This document shows positions 12,103-25,478 of a DNA stretch of 64,000 bases, piece after piece. Position 1 is the first letter of the stretch; every line of letters begins with the position of its first letter. This DNA is from Sesamum alatum. Lineage: Eukaryota; Streptophyta; Magnoliopsida; Lamiales; Pedaliaceae. The notes under the pieces are model-generated. The model saw nothing but the letters and a program-made list of their open reading frames with translations, was not told where the DNA came from and did not search any database. A program made the position numbers and the translations under genes. Location of the stretch: contig JACGWO010000005.1 of assembly GCA_034509735.1 (NCBI GenBank), positions 24,360,383 through 24,424,382 on the forward strand, read 5' to 3'.

Positions 12103-15100
12103 TCTTTTTGGTATATTTTTATGATTGTTACTAAAACTTAATAAGAGGTAGTTTAGTCATCACAAATATTTAAAAATATAAAAAAAGAAATCATTATTAT
12201 TTCCAAAGTACTACAATACAGAGTTTAATTCTGCTTGTCTTTTTACATATTTAATCTTTATTAATTAAGTGTACATAAATATTATGAAATAAAACAAAAT
12301 AACATAAGAAGAATAATAAGTATGATTAGCCAGTTGTTCATTCTAATTTCAATACGTGCCAAGTTGATAACTCTTATATCTATGTACATAACTTATTGCA
12401 TGACCTACTTAAAAATTATTTTTACGATATCTATTACAATCTTATTATAACTAAATTAATAAAATTATAACATGTAATATAGAAAAAAAAAAATCAAAGA
12501 CCTTTTGAATCATTCACACTTTTTTTTTTTAACAATATCGAGAATGTTATCATGGTTGCGTGTCTATTTTTTCTTTTTTCTGATTTATTTTTGAAAAACA
12601 GATATATATTGTGATGGTTTAGGAGTAGAATTTACACCTTTCAATATTTTTTTTCCCAATGAGCGATTTCTCTCATCTTGTTGAAAAGGTCAATTCTTGT
12701 ATACTGATATTTTGTTCTATTATATTAAAGATGATTAAAAAATCATATAAGGTATCTAATAATTATACCTCAAATGCTCAAATTATATTATAGTCTACCT
12801 TGCTACAAAAGTTTTCACTTTATAAGATTAGTAATTTGATTGATTCTCATTTTTCCTTTAACCTATGTTACTCTTTAAAATGATTGCTTCATATTACGAT
12901 TCAGTTAATTGATTTTCATTTGTCATTTGACATAACTTAATATGTCAAGTGCTCTAACTAATTCTCATTTATATCTATACTGAAAATTTTCTCAATATTA
13001 AACCCTTTCAATTTTTATGAATTTTGTAATTCCTTGTTAATATTGTACGAGTATTTCTGATCTAGTAAGTCAATTATATTATGAATATAATTTAATAAAA
13101 AAATGATGTTTACATAAAGATAATGTGAAAAGTAACTAATTGGAATAAATATGGATAATGCGAAAATTAGTTAATAAAAATAAATGTGTAATGTGAAAAT
13201 TAATTAATAGGAACTAATAAGTATATTATTTCACTTTTTTATCCTTAGAAAATTAATATTACATGATTAATTTAATCCAATCAAAAAATGAAAGAAACTT
13301 TTTTAATTATTCATACTATAGATATAATATAATATAATATATATATAGATAAATTAACTTTTTCGGTAATTTTTTATTCATGCATATTATTAATAATTTA
13401 TTGTCAACTTTAATCAATTATTTATTATATCTTAAATTAAAAATTATGCACACCCACCAAGTGTGTGCTTTGATATACAGATACATACAATCAAATGATC
13501 ACTTGGGGCAATACTTTTTACTAGAATTTGAAATCAGAATACATTCTCTCTTTTTTTATTTAGGATCCAAATCCAGATTCTTGAACTTTTCTCAAATCTA
13601 GTTAAATTAAGGATATCAGATCTGAATCCACTTTCAAGTATGAAAAAGATGAAGAAGATATAGGGAAATGAACAGCAAAAAGGGCCTTCATTTATTACCC
13701 AACTTGTTCTTCATGAACCAGAAATAAAACCCAAATAGCAAAAGTTTGACAAACGATTAAATGATAATAAAATTCTTTAGGAAAGTTAATACACATATTG
13801 TCTAATGTCACTCTTAAATCATTTATACACATTCACTTAGCCTACACAGACACTCATCAGTTCACTGCATCCTCTAAATTCGACTCGCATTCAAATGCGC
13901 CATCGAAAATAATGCTAAGCAAACATACAACAGGCAAATATGAAGAATTGAATAATACTAAACTGGAGAAGGTACTAGATATAAACTCAATTTACTCCTG
14001 CGACGATGAAGCAAAACGAAAGACGAAAGACGAAAGAGAACAATGCCTGAGAACCGAGGAGTCTGATAATGGAGAAACCGATCTATTTATCAACTATATA
14101 TTATTGCCACAAGGAAATATTTCTAATGCCAGAAAACTGCACAAGGCAAAGGCTCGTCTCTTTGGTCAAAACTAAATAAGCACAGAATTAAAGAAAAACG
14201 AAAATGAAATCTGAATTAGACAGTACTTTGATAATAGCTTTACCAACCACACCCTAAGATGCCAAGAGAAGAAGCAAAGTGTGTTGTATCAACAACATTT
14301 CTTTTTTTAACAATTGTATCGACGATATTTGTCGTGTAACTTGCGATGTTTGAGCTGCAAAGGTTAATTTCATGATGAATTCTTGATACTGTAACAATTA
14401 CCTGTGCATCATAGCATCTAATGTACTAGGTAAATGAACAGATAAAGATGTTCTGGTTTCATCAAATGTATATGGTTTAATGCATAAACAAAACAGAACA
14501 ATGATTGCGAATGTGCCCATATAGCAGCAAAACATAGAAACTATAACATTTTAACATTCAGTAATGGATTGTTCATAATTTTGATATGAAAGGAAAAGGA
14601 AAGGATCTGCAACATAGAATATTTTACATTGAAACCCAAGCTAACTGCAGTCATGCTCCAACCCCCCTTAGACGAAGAAAAGGAAATTAAGGAAAGACAA
14701 TGAGAGAAAATATAGAAATAAAAACAACTGAATGAATTTAAAGAAACAAGAGAAGATAGGAATTACTATTTTTAATAATTTTGCAGCAGACGAGTTCTGA
14801 CCTGGCTTCAGATCAATATCCATCCTAAAGGAAGCTTTACCTCCAATCTCAGTTCAGCATCAAGCTGTTCCTCACATCACTTTATCTCTCGTTCTTTCTC
14901 TCTTCATGCTGGGCTTAGGCCACTGATTAAACTGAAAGCAACCACCAATGGAATAACCGAGATGGTCTTAACCTAACATAAAAACCCAGAAGAATATAAA
15001 TTGTATGCATTATATAGATAGAGTTACGTCCTTGTACAGAAAAAAGGTGCATCTATACTTCAACAAAGAGTGAGCTAGTTGTGGGTTATATACCAGTTCC

Positions 15101-15405
15101 ATGGATAATTGCATAAAATTCTACTGTATACAGGACATTTTACTATATACGAAACTACAGTTATCATCTTTTGGCACGGGACAGTCATAGTTGCAAAGGA
15201 CATGATATGAAAAAAAGTCAAAAGAAGAATATAGGACATGCCATGGCTAGAACAGGTTTTGCATAGAAGATGCATAATTATCATTCATTTAGAAAATTAA
15301 TGTAGAATCTTGTAACAAATAAAAAGTATACTACCACAATAACATAAGAATACAGATAAAAAATGACAAAATGTAATGTATATTGGATATTTTAAATTGC
15401 ATTAT
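12103..15405. other. AT-rich intergenic DNA
   Basis: No recognisable gene. 12.1-13.6 kb is strongly AT-rich. 13.6-15.3 kb has more balanced composition and could contain untranslated or non-coding transcript sequence, but I see no splice-supported coding frame. Confidence 0.55.
13798..14175 (+). CDS. Open frame of 125 residues, unrecognised
   Basis: A frame without recognised domain, signal peptide or membrane segment. It is lysine- and glutamate-rich around residues 60-95 (KRKTKDEREQ). The reported start is not an obvious plant initiation context, and no promoter, splice site or paralogue supports it. It lies in the best-balanced part of this interval, which is the only reason to list it. 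It is most likely a chance frame. Confidence 0.12.
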   Translation: MSNVTLKSFIHIHLAYTDTHQFTASSKFDSHSNAPSKIMLSKHTTGKYEELNNTKLEKVLDINSIYSCDDEAKRKTKDEREQCLRTEESDNGETDLFINYILLPQGNISNARKLHKAKARLFGQN

Positions 15406-15414
15406 TAAAATGTT

Positions 15415-15672
15415 GGGTAAATTACAGCGACAACCCATGAGGTTAGACCAAAATACACAAACACCCCCTATTTTTGTAAAATTACAGCTACACCCCCTGA
15501 GGTTATAATTTTATTACAACTACACCCCCTATTCAAAAACAAAGTTTACACTGATAATCCCTGGAAAATATTACACTAACACCCCTCAGGGGGTGTAGCT
15601 GTAATTATGCAAAAGACAAGGGGTGTTTGTGTAATTGAACCTAACTTTAGGGGGTGTCAATGTAATTTACCC
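15415..15672. mobile_element. MULE-type MITE, 258 bp
   Basis: Ends GGGTAAATTACA and TGTAATTTACCC. The inverted termini contain repeated modules with C-runs and GAGGTTA. Flanking 9-mers TAAAATGTT (15406-15414) and TAAAATGTA (15673-15681) match at 8 of 9 positions, the target-duplication size of Mutator-like elements. It belongs to the same family as the MITE whose ends lie at 32406 and 37721. No coding capacity. Confidence 0.85.
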
Positions 15673-15760
15673 TAAAATGTAACATAAATTAAAATTGAAT
15701 AATGATTTGTAGAATCCTGTAACAATTCAACAATATATTAGTGTAGTAACATAAGAATAA

Positions 15761-16599
15761 GGGTAAATTACAGCTACCTCCCCTGAGGTTTGGTATAATT
15801 ACAAATACCCCCTCGTTGTTTGAAAAATTACAAATACCCCCCTGAGGTTTGTAATCGTCTAACAAATAACCCATTTTCATCCATTTTTATGGGTGAATTG
15901 ATCAAAATGCCCTTATGCATTTTATTTAATTTTTAAAATTTTTAAATTTTTTTTGGACTACAATGCGTAGGGAGGGGTTCTTAAAATTTTTTACACAAAG
16001 GAGTTAATAATGCAATTTGCCTCGGCTGATTTTTCTACAATTTAACCGAAAAAACAAGGGCAAAATGGTCAATTTCAGGCCTTTGGTTGAAAATTACAAG
16101 GGTAAATTACATCTACCTCCCCTGAGGTTTGACATAATTACAAATACCCCCTTGTTGTTTGAAAAATTACAAATAACCCCTGAGGTTTGTAATTTTTAAC
16201 CAAAGGCCTGAAATTGACCATTTTGCCCTTAAATTTTTTATTAGAATTGTAGAAAAAATCACCCAAGGCAAATTTTATTCCTCCTCTATGTAAAAAACTT
16301 AAAAAAACCACTCCCCACGCATTGTAGTCCAAAAAAATTTAATGCATAAGGGCATTTTGGTCAGTTTACCCATAAAAATAGATGGAAATGGGTTATTTGT
16401 TAGATGGTTACAAATCTCAGGGGGTATTTGTAATTTTTCAAACAACGAGAGGATATTTGTAATTATGCCAAACTTCAGGGGAGGTAGATGTAATTTACCC
16501 TTAAATTACAAACCTCCTGGGGGTATTTGTAAATTTTCAAACAACGAGGGGGTATTTGTAATTATGCGAAACTTCAAGGGAGGTAGATGTAATTTACCC
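15761..16599. mobile_element. MULE-type MITE, interrupted by a relative
   Basis: The termini are GGGTAAATTACAGC and GTAATTTACCC, with an exact 9-bp duplication TAAGAATAA at 15752-15760 and 16600-16608. Without the inner copy (16100-16500) it is about 430 bp. Its right terminus (16501-16599) is separated from the rest by that inner insertion. The open frames here come from the repeated terminal modules and are not genes. Confidence 0.9.
16100..16500. mobile_element. Inner MITE of the same family, inverted
   Basis: A 401-bp copy starting GGGTAAATTACATC and ending GATGTAATTTACCC. Its interior (CCAAAGGCCTGAAATTGACC) is the reverse complement of sequence in the outer element near 16060-16085, so it sits in the opposite orientation. 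The 9-mer AAATTACAA precedes it at 16091-16099 and recurs at 16503-16511, two bases from the right end. This is consistent with a 9-11-bp target duplication that has decayed slightly. Confidence 0.85.
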
Positions 16600-16608
16600 T
16601 AAGAATAA

Positions 16609-17472
16609 AAATGATAAATAAAGGCATTATCTACATATTGAATGTATTTTAAATTGCATTATTAAAGGGTAAAAATATAACTTAACATATATATATAGAA
16701 TGAATTTTTTAAATCATCAGGAACTCATAATGAAAATAGTAGATAATCAGATTTAAAATATTTAGACAAATTGTATGGCGTTAACCAGATAACCTTTTCT
16801 GTTTATTGCTAATATGGAATTAGTATGATTTATATGATAATAACAATTGTAGTCAGCACGATGGTGATGGTGGTGATGAGTTACAATTAATCAATACGCC
16901 AAACAAGCCAATTAAAAACACAGTTACCAATTAAAAGAAACATGAAAATGATACAGCTCAAAGTCGCTGTTCCAAACATTTTTTGCTACCAATCATAAGT
17001 CGTAAACCAAGCAAATTTTGGTAAACTTATTAAACTCTGTAACTGTTGTAAACATATTACTTAATTGCCAAGGCATTCCTTTCTAAAACTATGTCATTCA
17101 AAAATACCTATGTCCCCTTGGTCTTTTATTGAATACTCGAGCAAACATATTTAAATCCAATGAATTCTCCAAAATCTTACCAAGGCAAAGAAAAAGACAC
17201 CACTCAAGAAAAAAATCTGTCTTTTCTCGCTTATGGCCGCAGTCAAATCCAGTCACTTATTTCTCCAGTTAGTAAAACTACATGCCTTACAATAATTGTA
17301 TATATCACAAAAAGGAAATTCCAGTGCTACATTATGTCTCACGGGAGTGAATGATTTCAAACTTCAAAACTTCCTGTTTAATTGATATGGAAACTCTTGG
17401 CAAGTACAGTCATTAGGTAAGTACAAAAGAGAGAACAACAGCGGATGAGATATAACTACTACACTTACCGAG
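16609..17472. other. 3' flank of the BSD gene
   Basis: Sequence downstream of the BSD stop codon. TTTATT at 17125-17130 reads AATAAA on the minus strand, about 345 bases past the stop, and is a candidate polyadenylation signal. No other gene seen. Confidence 0.5.
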
Positions 17473-20400
17473 CTATAGCAAATCATCTTCAAAGCCAAGA
17501 TCACCATCATCTGAGAAAACAAAAGATAATTAACATGCTTTGACTTAGATGGGTTAAACAAATGGATTTTATATACAAATTTGAAAACTAAAGCAGAACA
17601 TTCCTTTTCCTTGTAAGTGATAATTGATATTACACCAGGGGAGGGTAAATTCAAATGGTCATTGGTCAACAATACAATAAAACCTTACGAACCTGCTAAA
17701 TCTTCAACTATGATTATCTTAAAGTTCTGGTGACCAAAGCATTGACTTATACTACACAGATGCTTGTTAACTAAAGCACTCTGGAAAATTTGTGCAGTGT
17801 TTCTTTAATATTTAATAGTTTCAAAAATTGAAGAACAGGATTTCATATCCAAACATGAAAATTGTGCAGGGTTTCATTACTCTAATAACCAGAGACCTAC
17901 TTGACGTTTCTTTATCGAGATAATCACGTTTAGAGCCCCTAAAGAATAGTCAAATCTACCTGATACTGAGATAATTACAATATCATCCCTATAACTATAG
18001 TTTGTCTAGTGCTAGCACCCCTTCTGACATTTTTTGGCCTGAGAAATGCTCATGTCATCCCACGACAACGATGAAAAACCAATTTTCCCCTTGAACTTTT
18101 TAGTCAACAGTTTGACAGAAGTTTTAAGATAAATGCACCCTTCAGCGTATGACGGTGTATATGATATTATTATATGACTCAAGGGGTCAAAATCCAATAT
18201 CTTCATAAATTTGAAATTCCAATAAAATTTATTTAGTAATTCAAGACATGAATACCTTATTTATTCTACTAATTATTAAATTTCAGAAGAAATTTAAATA
18301 AAATTATACTTTTTAATCTTTAAAATTTTCAAGTTAAACTTTTTTCATATTAAAAAGAAATTATTACTAAATTATATTTCAATTTAATTTAGTAATATTC
18401 TTGTACTTTATTGCCCTTTCATTTGTAAAATAAACTTTAATCTAACTAGAACTAAATAAAGTATAATTTAAAATATATTTTTGGGTTAAATGCGGACACC
18501 CCCCCCCCAACCTTTGGGGGGTGTTGCACTTTACCCCCCAACCTTTATTTTTTTACACGTAACCCTCCAACCTTTGTGTTTTATAGCACTTAACCCTTTT
18601 TTTAAATTTCCGGCAAATCTTGGTGGAATATTCCCGTGTGTGTGAGACACGTGCCCACCCCCTGTATTTTGAAAGGAGATTTACGTAATTTTCACTCCTC
18701 CCACCCAAAGTAACTGATAATTAAAAACCCCCAAATTTCTTGCCTTAAGTTCTTCAAACACAACGATTGTGAAGGAGTGAAGAGAAATGGAAGAAAATTG
18801 CTACTGTGGACGTCGATCAGTACATGGATTCGAGTTCTACTGCTGCTTTGTCTTCTGATTCTGTCAAAGTAAATGGAGCAATGAATGGAGTGTCTTCTGC
18901 TGTGGAGGAGGAGAGGAAAAGGGCTGTCTTGGATTCAGGAAATGGGCATGTGAGTTCAGGTTTTGAGGAGGAAAAGTTGGAAACTTTGTGGGATGATGGA
19001 TATGGGAGTGAAACTGTTAAGGATTATCTTGATTATGCTAAGGATGTAATAAGGCCGGATGGCGGCCCGGTCCAGTGGCTCACCCCAATCTCATGTGGTC
19101 CTCATTTGAGGGATTCACCTGTTCTTCTGTTCTTGCCTGGTAAAATTTGATTGATTCTTAGTTGCTATTCGTCGGTTTTGTATTCGATTAGTTGTAATTG
19201 TGTGTGATCGTGTTGTTGTTTTTGGTACTGAAATGTGTTTGGGTGAACAACTTAGGGCAAGAAATTTGGGGGTTTTTATTTATCAGTTAGTTTGGGTGGG
19301 AGGAGGAGTGAAAATTACGTAAATCTCCTTTCAAAATACAGGGGGTGGCGCGAGTCTCACACACACGGGAATATTCCACCAAGATTCGCCGGAAATTTAA
19401 AAAAAGAGTTAAGTGCTATAAAACACAAAGGTTGGAGGGTTACGTGTAAAAAGAAAAAGATTGGGGGGTAAAGTGCAACATCCCCCAAAGGTTGGGAGTG
19501 TCTGCATTTAACCCTATATTTTTATGTATTACATAAATAATGATTAACTTTCCTTTTTCCTATTTTTTCCCCTTTATCTTCTTCCTCCTCTATCGATATG
19601 TTCCCGTTCTTCTCTTCAACCCCCCACCCCAGTCCTACCCCGTCTCCACCACCACCCCCTGGCCCCACTAGCCCCCCACTTCCAACTCCCCACTCCCCAA
19701 GCTGTACGTGTGTGCTTCTGTGTATCAATGTTGGATGGGAGGTATTTCTTTGCATATGTGTGTTTGTGTTTATGTGTGTCTTGTGTTGGTGTGTGTATTG
19801 TTGAGAGAAAAAGAGGGATATTTAGAAAAAAATGTCACCATAATCATGTAAGTTTCACATCACTTCTGGGGGGGTGTCACCAGAGGGGCAGTAAAGTCTT
19901 TCTACTCTTCTGGCTATTTTTTTTTATTGACAACGGGTCAATGTAGTTATTAAAAATACGGGATGATTTGACTATTATTCAGGGTATGAATGTAATTGTT
20001 CTTTCCTTATTTCCACATGAATAAAAGAAACATGGGAAGCTTGCTTCTCAAATACTACATTACTGTCAGATGTCTTTGAAGATTCATGCAAAAACATAGC
20101 AAGTAGATAACAATTCATGTTTTTCAATTTCAATAATGTGAAAGCATAAATGAATAATGAAAAAATGGAGCCTTAAGTAAAGGACCTCTGACTTGGCGAT
20201 TCTAATCTAAATCGTTGATGTAAACAATTCTTGGATGGTTTTTCATGTCAGTCTTTCATGCATATAAGAAGAATCGGTGGCCAAATCAGAAAATAACAAA
20301 GTTAAAAGCTGACAAAAGCAATTGGAAAGATCATTAAAGTGGAGAAGGAGAAAGACGAACTCGAAAGAAAACATGGTAAGAGAATCCTTTTAGATACCTG

Positions 20401-23400
20401 AAAAAGAATTAAAGCGAATAAAAGCAGCTAAATCTAGTTTGTGATTTACGCAGACTAGTTAAAAGTGCCTATAATGTACCTGGATCTTCATCAGCATCAT
20501 CGAGGTCTCCAAGGAGAAATACATCCAAATCCTGCTCAGAAGCTGCTGACTTCGCATTATTGATTATTGGTTTTGAAATCTCATCTGCTCTTTCAGATCT
20601 TACAGCCGATGAAATTTCCTTCACCCCAGTATCTTTTACATTTTCAGCTGCCTTGGACTTTACATCTTCCATGTATCGTTTTTCATATCTATAACAGACG
20701 GACAAATTAGATTACTCAAGCAAAGACCCATTCATCCAATCAACATAAACAGCACAGACATACACATTGACAATGAAGCCTAACGAAGTTTATAGTGTTC
20801 TATAGCATCCCAAGTTCTATAACATTAACATGCTGCCCTATCATGATCACACACATTCGTTTCAAAATGCTTCCAATGGCACAGGAGAGAGAGAGAGAGA
20901 GAGAGGAAATGCAGTTAAACATAAAGCAGACTCAACAAGCTTCCAGCTTTGAATATTTTATCTAACTTAACAATACATAATCAGCGAATGATGCTGAAAT
21001 GCCTCAGTAAAACTTGGTAACTCGCTTTATAATAAAAAGGACAAAGTAGAAAATTTTCAGCAGTAAATCCAATCAAGGCGCATCAAAAAACAGAAAAAGG
21101 ATCGGAAAGAAAAGAAGGAATTCTCAGCGTGCATTGACATCCAAGAGAAAGTTGTGCTTTTACACACATAATATCAAGATAAACTTTCACTAGGAAAAAG
21201 AGATATTACAAGGGAGAGGACAAGAAGACCTCAAAACAAATGAATAAGTCACATAAAAATCGGTCGCCATTTTCTGTGCAAGTCTCCAAAGCTAGACCCT
21301 TAGACATACCTAATGCCTGCATCAAAGAGAAGCAAGGTGCATAACTTTCCACCAAATGCAACTATTACTCATGTGATATGCCTAAAGTACATGCACTCCT
21401 TTCTACCCAGTAACACCAAGTCATATAAAAAGCAATTGATTTCTATTAGTCTCTTTTCTTAGTCAAACACTACAAACGGCTATCAAAGAGAAAAGTGCAC
21501 GCTATTTGGTTGTGCACCTTTGTATACTCCAGTATTGGCTTTGGTTTTGCTATTGCCGACTGATTAACTGAACCCTACCACAAAGCGTTCATTACACATT
21601 CTTTCTGTGTTATATATTGCTTTTTCTCACACCAAATATGAACTATCTATAGGCTTCTATTTTTATGTATTGGCAGGTCCCAAAGGTAAGTCTTGCGAGC
21701 GCAAGATATGCCTTTCCAAGAAGAAATTGCAGGCACATAAATAGATGTGCCTTGTAATGTTCTGGGTTTTACTGTGATTACAATCAACAGAAGTCTAGAC
21801 CAAAAACATTGGAGGTGGACAAATTATAGTATTGTGGGCGGAATACCGGAATATATCCATCAAAAAGTGTTGTGAAGCTAAACAATTCCCGCTATACGAT
21901 ACTAGTCATGTGTTCACAAAATTGACAGATGTATAAACCAAAACTTTCAAAGGTCCTATGGAATGCTCAGTAACTCAAAATTGAACTAAATAATTGCAAT
22001 TTCCAGTGAAAATACCATTCTAATACAGTTTGCAAGTTTGTGTGAGGTTTGAGTGTAGCGAATCAGTTGTAGGATCTGTTTTGCCAATACACGACCCTTT
22101 TCAGCAGGTATAAGCAAATGTAAAAACAAGAAGCCTACTCAATCAAAGGCCACATGTTTGCAGAATATGACTTTAGCAACTCTGCTCGTGCAAATATATC
22201 AATTCTTAAAAAATCAAGATGTTAGAAAAGGTTGTTTCTGGAAAGCAGAAAATTTGTGGTGAGCTTTTTCCCATGCCCATAGCAAGTGAGAACCAGTTGT
22301 ACAAACTTGAAATCACATCTGAAGCTCATCATATCTATATGTGATCATATTGTTGAATGATTGGAAAGGATGATTAGAAGCTCTATATTTCACTTTCACA
22401 AAGTTCCTTTTCTCTCTTACTTCCAGGCTACTCTCAAGAAAATTTTTCATCGGAGTCTTTCTTAATACAGAAATCTCCTACGTATAAAATTGGCATCAAA
22501 ATGGTCAACTAATCCATCAAAAGTATCACTATAACCATATTTAGGTCCAAGTTGCAAGCTAAGCTTATGCAATAAAAAGCGCTGATCTTTCACCTATGAA
22601 TGTCAAAACAGAATGAGAAGCAGGGATTTCAGCAGTACATTCATGCATTTAGGATATAGTATCAGCTTCTTCATTCAGGATCTACGTTTGGACATGCTCA
22701 AAATTCTACATCAGATCTAAAGAGGTAAGAATAGTTATATAGTTTGATATAAAGAAGCATATCAAAAGTTAACATGAAGAGTTTGACTGGGAACACACTA
22801 GAAAATTTCTTCATCTAAGAAATTAAAATTACAAACCCACATAGGGGGCAAGTAACTTACGGCGCGACATGATTGTTAACAAGAAGGAAGTAGATCCTCC
22901 AAAACTTCCTTTCTTTCATCACTCGCGGGCATAGCTGATACCTTAGCTTTGAGATTTCCTGAAAGAACAGAAGTAATTATGATCATAGTGATTTGATACT
23001 ACAAGCAACTTAAATCATTTCAAATTCACTTATACTAAATAATGCTAAAATGATAAGATTCTCCTGCATGCTCTCACTCTCCTTCTCTCTTGCATGGTTA
23101 TCTTCATGATGTACGGAAGATTTTCCTAAATATGTGAACCACACCAACATCAATACAATAAGTTCGATACCATTACAAATTGTTAATCATTCATAGAGGA
23201 TTGATGATACATAACACTAAACGTTACAGACGAGGCTTTATGACTTATTAATAGGCTGTCTGACATGGATCAATTTTCTAGAAGGAAACATATCAATGTT
23301 ATTTCAATCATACCCTAAAGTCACTTCTTTCAGCCACCCATCCTCACACGTCTCGACCTGTCTCTCCTCTCTGCCCACATGCAATCACCCTCCTTGATAT

Positions 23401-25434
23401 GGTTTTCTTGATTGGTTAGCTCCATTCAATTGTTGACACATGTTTTGTGTCAACATCCCTTTTCTTTTGTTTTTTCTGTATTCTTCACTCCAACCACAAG
23501 ATAATTTTACAATGAAAGTCGAAATCCTAAAGAGGACCTCCTGCATTCTTCATCACAGCACCAAAGGTCATGATGCTTCCTCCATGGTTTTCCAGTGAAG
23601 CACCATGGGAATCTTTGACGGTGTCACCAGCATTCTTCATTCCAACTGACAACTTAAGATCTAACATGAAGAAATAAAGATCTCTACTCATCTTTGATAA
23701 GTATCTTAAGTGATTTCAAAAAAGACTATAGAATCCCCACATTAGGAACAGAAAGTGCCGAATTGGAGATGAGATAGAGCTAAAGCTTTAGAGATTTCTT
23801 TTATTGTGAGATTCCATGAGATCCATCTCTGTTGTATATATTTTCAGCAAGTTTAACAATTACCCAAAATTCAGAAGTAGCTTATACCAATTCCCAGCAG
23901 CTTGAAGCATCATCAGTTTCTACTATTTTCTTTATCGAACCAGACCTCCCAACATTCATGGATTCATGAATTGTTCTTGGTCCAGTTCACCAGGATATCA
24001 TAACAGCCAGAAATCGATCACTAAGTCCCATCCAAACTCAGAAAAGGAAGAATAGCCCCAAGCTTGTCCTACGTCATTAAACCAATACGGTCCTACAGCA
24101 AAATAGTATTAATACCATACAGAAATACCGTCACCGTTACTAGTTCTGGAAGAGCTGCAGTCACCTCTATACCCATGACCATCCCCCCTCATATATTTTG
24201 AATTAGATACACGCCACAGTTCAAACTACCAGACCGTCACTCCTAAAAGACCAACTTCAATCTGCTTTGTTCTGTGGTAGGTGAGTATGAGATCCTGAAG
24301 CCGGGCTTGCAGATGAGTTGGTTTAATTCATATCTATTACCATCAGAAGTTGGGAACTTCATGACACATAATTTTGGTGAGATATGGGTTGGGACTCTCC
24401 ATGGTTGGTAGGCATATGGCTAGTATTTTACAATATAGCTAGAAATTATGAGTTCCAGTAGAGTTCAAGTAATCTTAGAAGCCAAACACATGTTTAGCTT
24501 GGAGATTTGCTATTAGTTTTGACAATCCAAAAAATAGAATGTAGCAAAGAGTATCTTGAACTAAAAATCCAACATCCGATGTCGAAATGCAGAAACAGAA
24601 CGAAAATAGAAATAAATTGTCATCTCAAAGAGGGGGTACCAAAAGAGGAAACTCTTATAGCACTTTTGTGAAGGTTAGTAAACATAAATATAATTGGGCT
24701 AAGATCAGACACTAATCAGTGAACCACCAGCAAAAAACTCAAACTTGAATATTAGAAATTCCAGAATAGCATTGCTTTAAAATGTGTTCCAGTAGCCAAT
24801 CACAAACACAAGGATCTTAACCTCAGGAAGAGTAGATCCATGCAAAACTTGAACCACTAAATTGAAGCCCATCTATTATTATTCCTCCTGCATTGGATTC
24901 GTTATTTGTTAAGACTCATTACCAAATAGGTTCATTGCTGATGTCACTATTTAGGAAGTCCTAATCTTTAACAGCTATAAGGAAACTGCAATCTTAAAGA
25001 ATATCCAGAGCATGCTTTCGTACAAGCTTGAAGAATATATTTAATGCACCCACTGCCTAGAATTGAGTGTCCTAGTTTGAAATGACAAAGAGTTTTACGT
25101 GAGAGTCGAACAAGATAATTTATCAGGTTTACTCTTCAAATGGTGATAACTCTGGGAAGGAAATTGCTATTTTTGGAATTAAAACACTACAATTTAAATT
25201 ACAAAAAGAAAAAAAGAGCTTTCACCCCAAAACATAGGGAACATCCACGCTTTCTTATTGTTTGGATTTATTTCCAAACTGAGAGTTCCGCTTTGGGGAG
25301 ATGGTTTGGTAGTCGGACGGATCAGGGAATATGCAGAGAATCAAATGTATTTGGACTATTTATTGCAAGTTTGGTAGTAGTATGAAAGCAAACTCTTAAA
25401 GAGTATGACTAAAGAAATGATGGAAGCCTAAATC

Positions 25435-25478
<44 letters not shown>

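Larger units (their letters stand above)
17511..20479 (-). other. Intron 4 of the BSD gene
   Basis: A 2,969-bp intron between exons 4 and 5. It contains the Pack-MULE at 18483-19514 and a C-rich tract at 19618-19700. The rest has no recognised element. Confidence 0.85.

Noticed and set aside
16342..16602. Open frame with repeated glycine/cysteine/asparagine units
   Set aside because: Produced by the repeated terminal modules of two MITEs.
19598..19804. Proline-rich frame in BSD intron 4
   Set aside because: C-rich low-complexity DNA inside an intron; no homology recognised.
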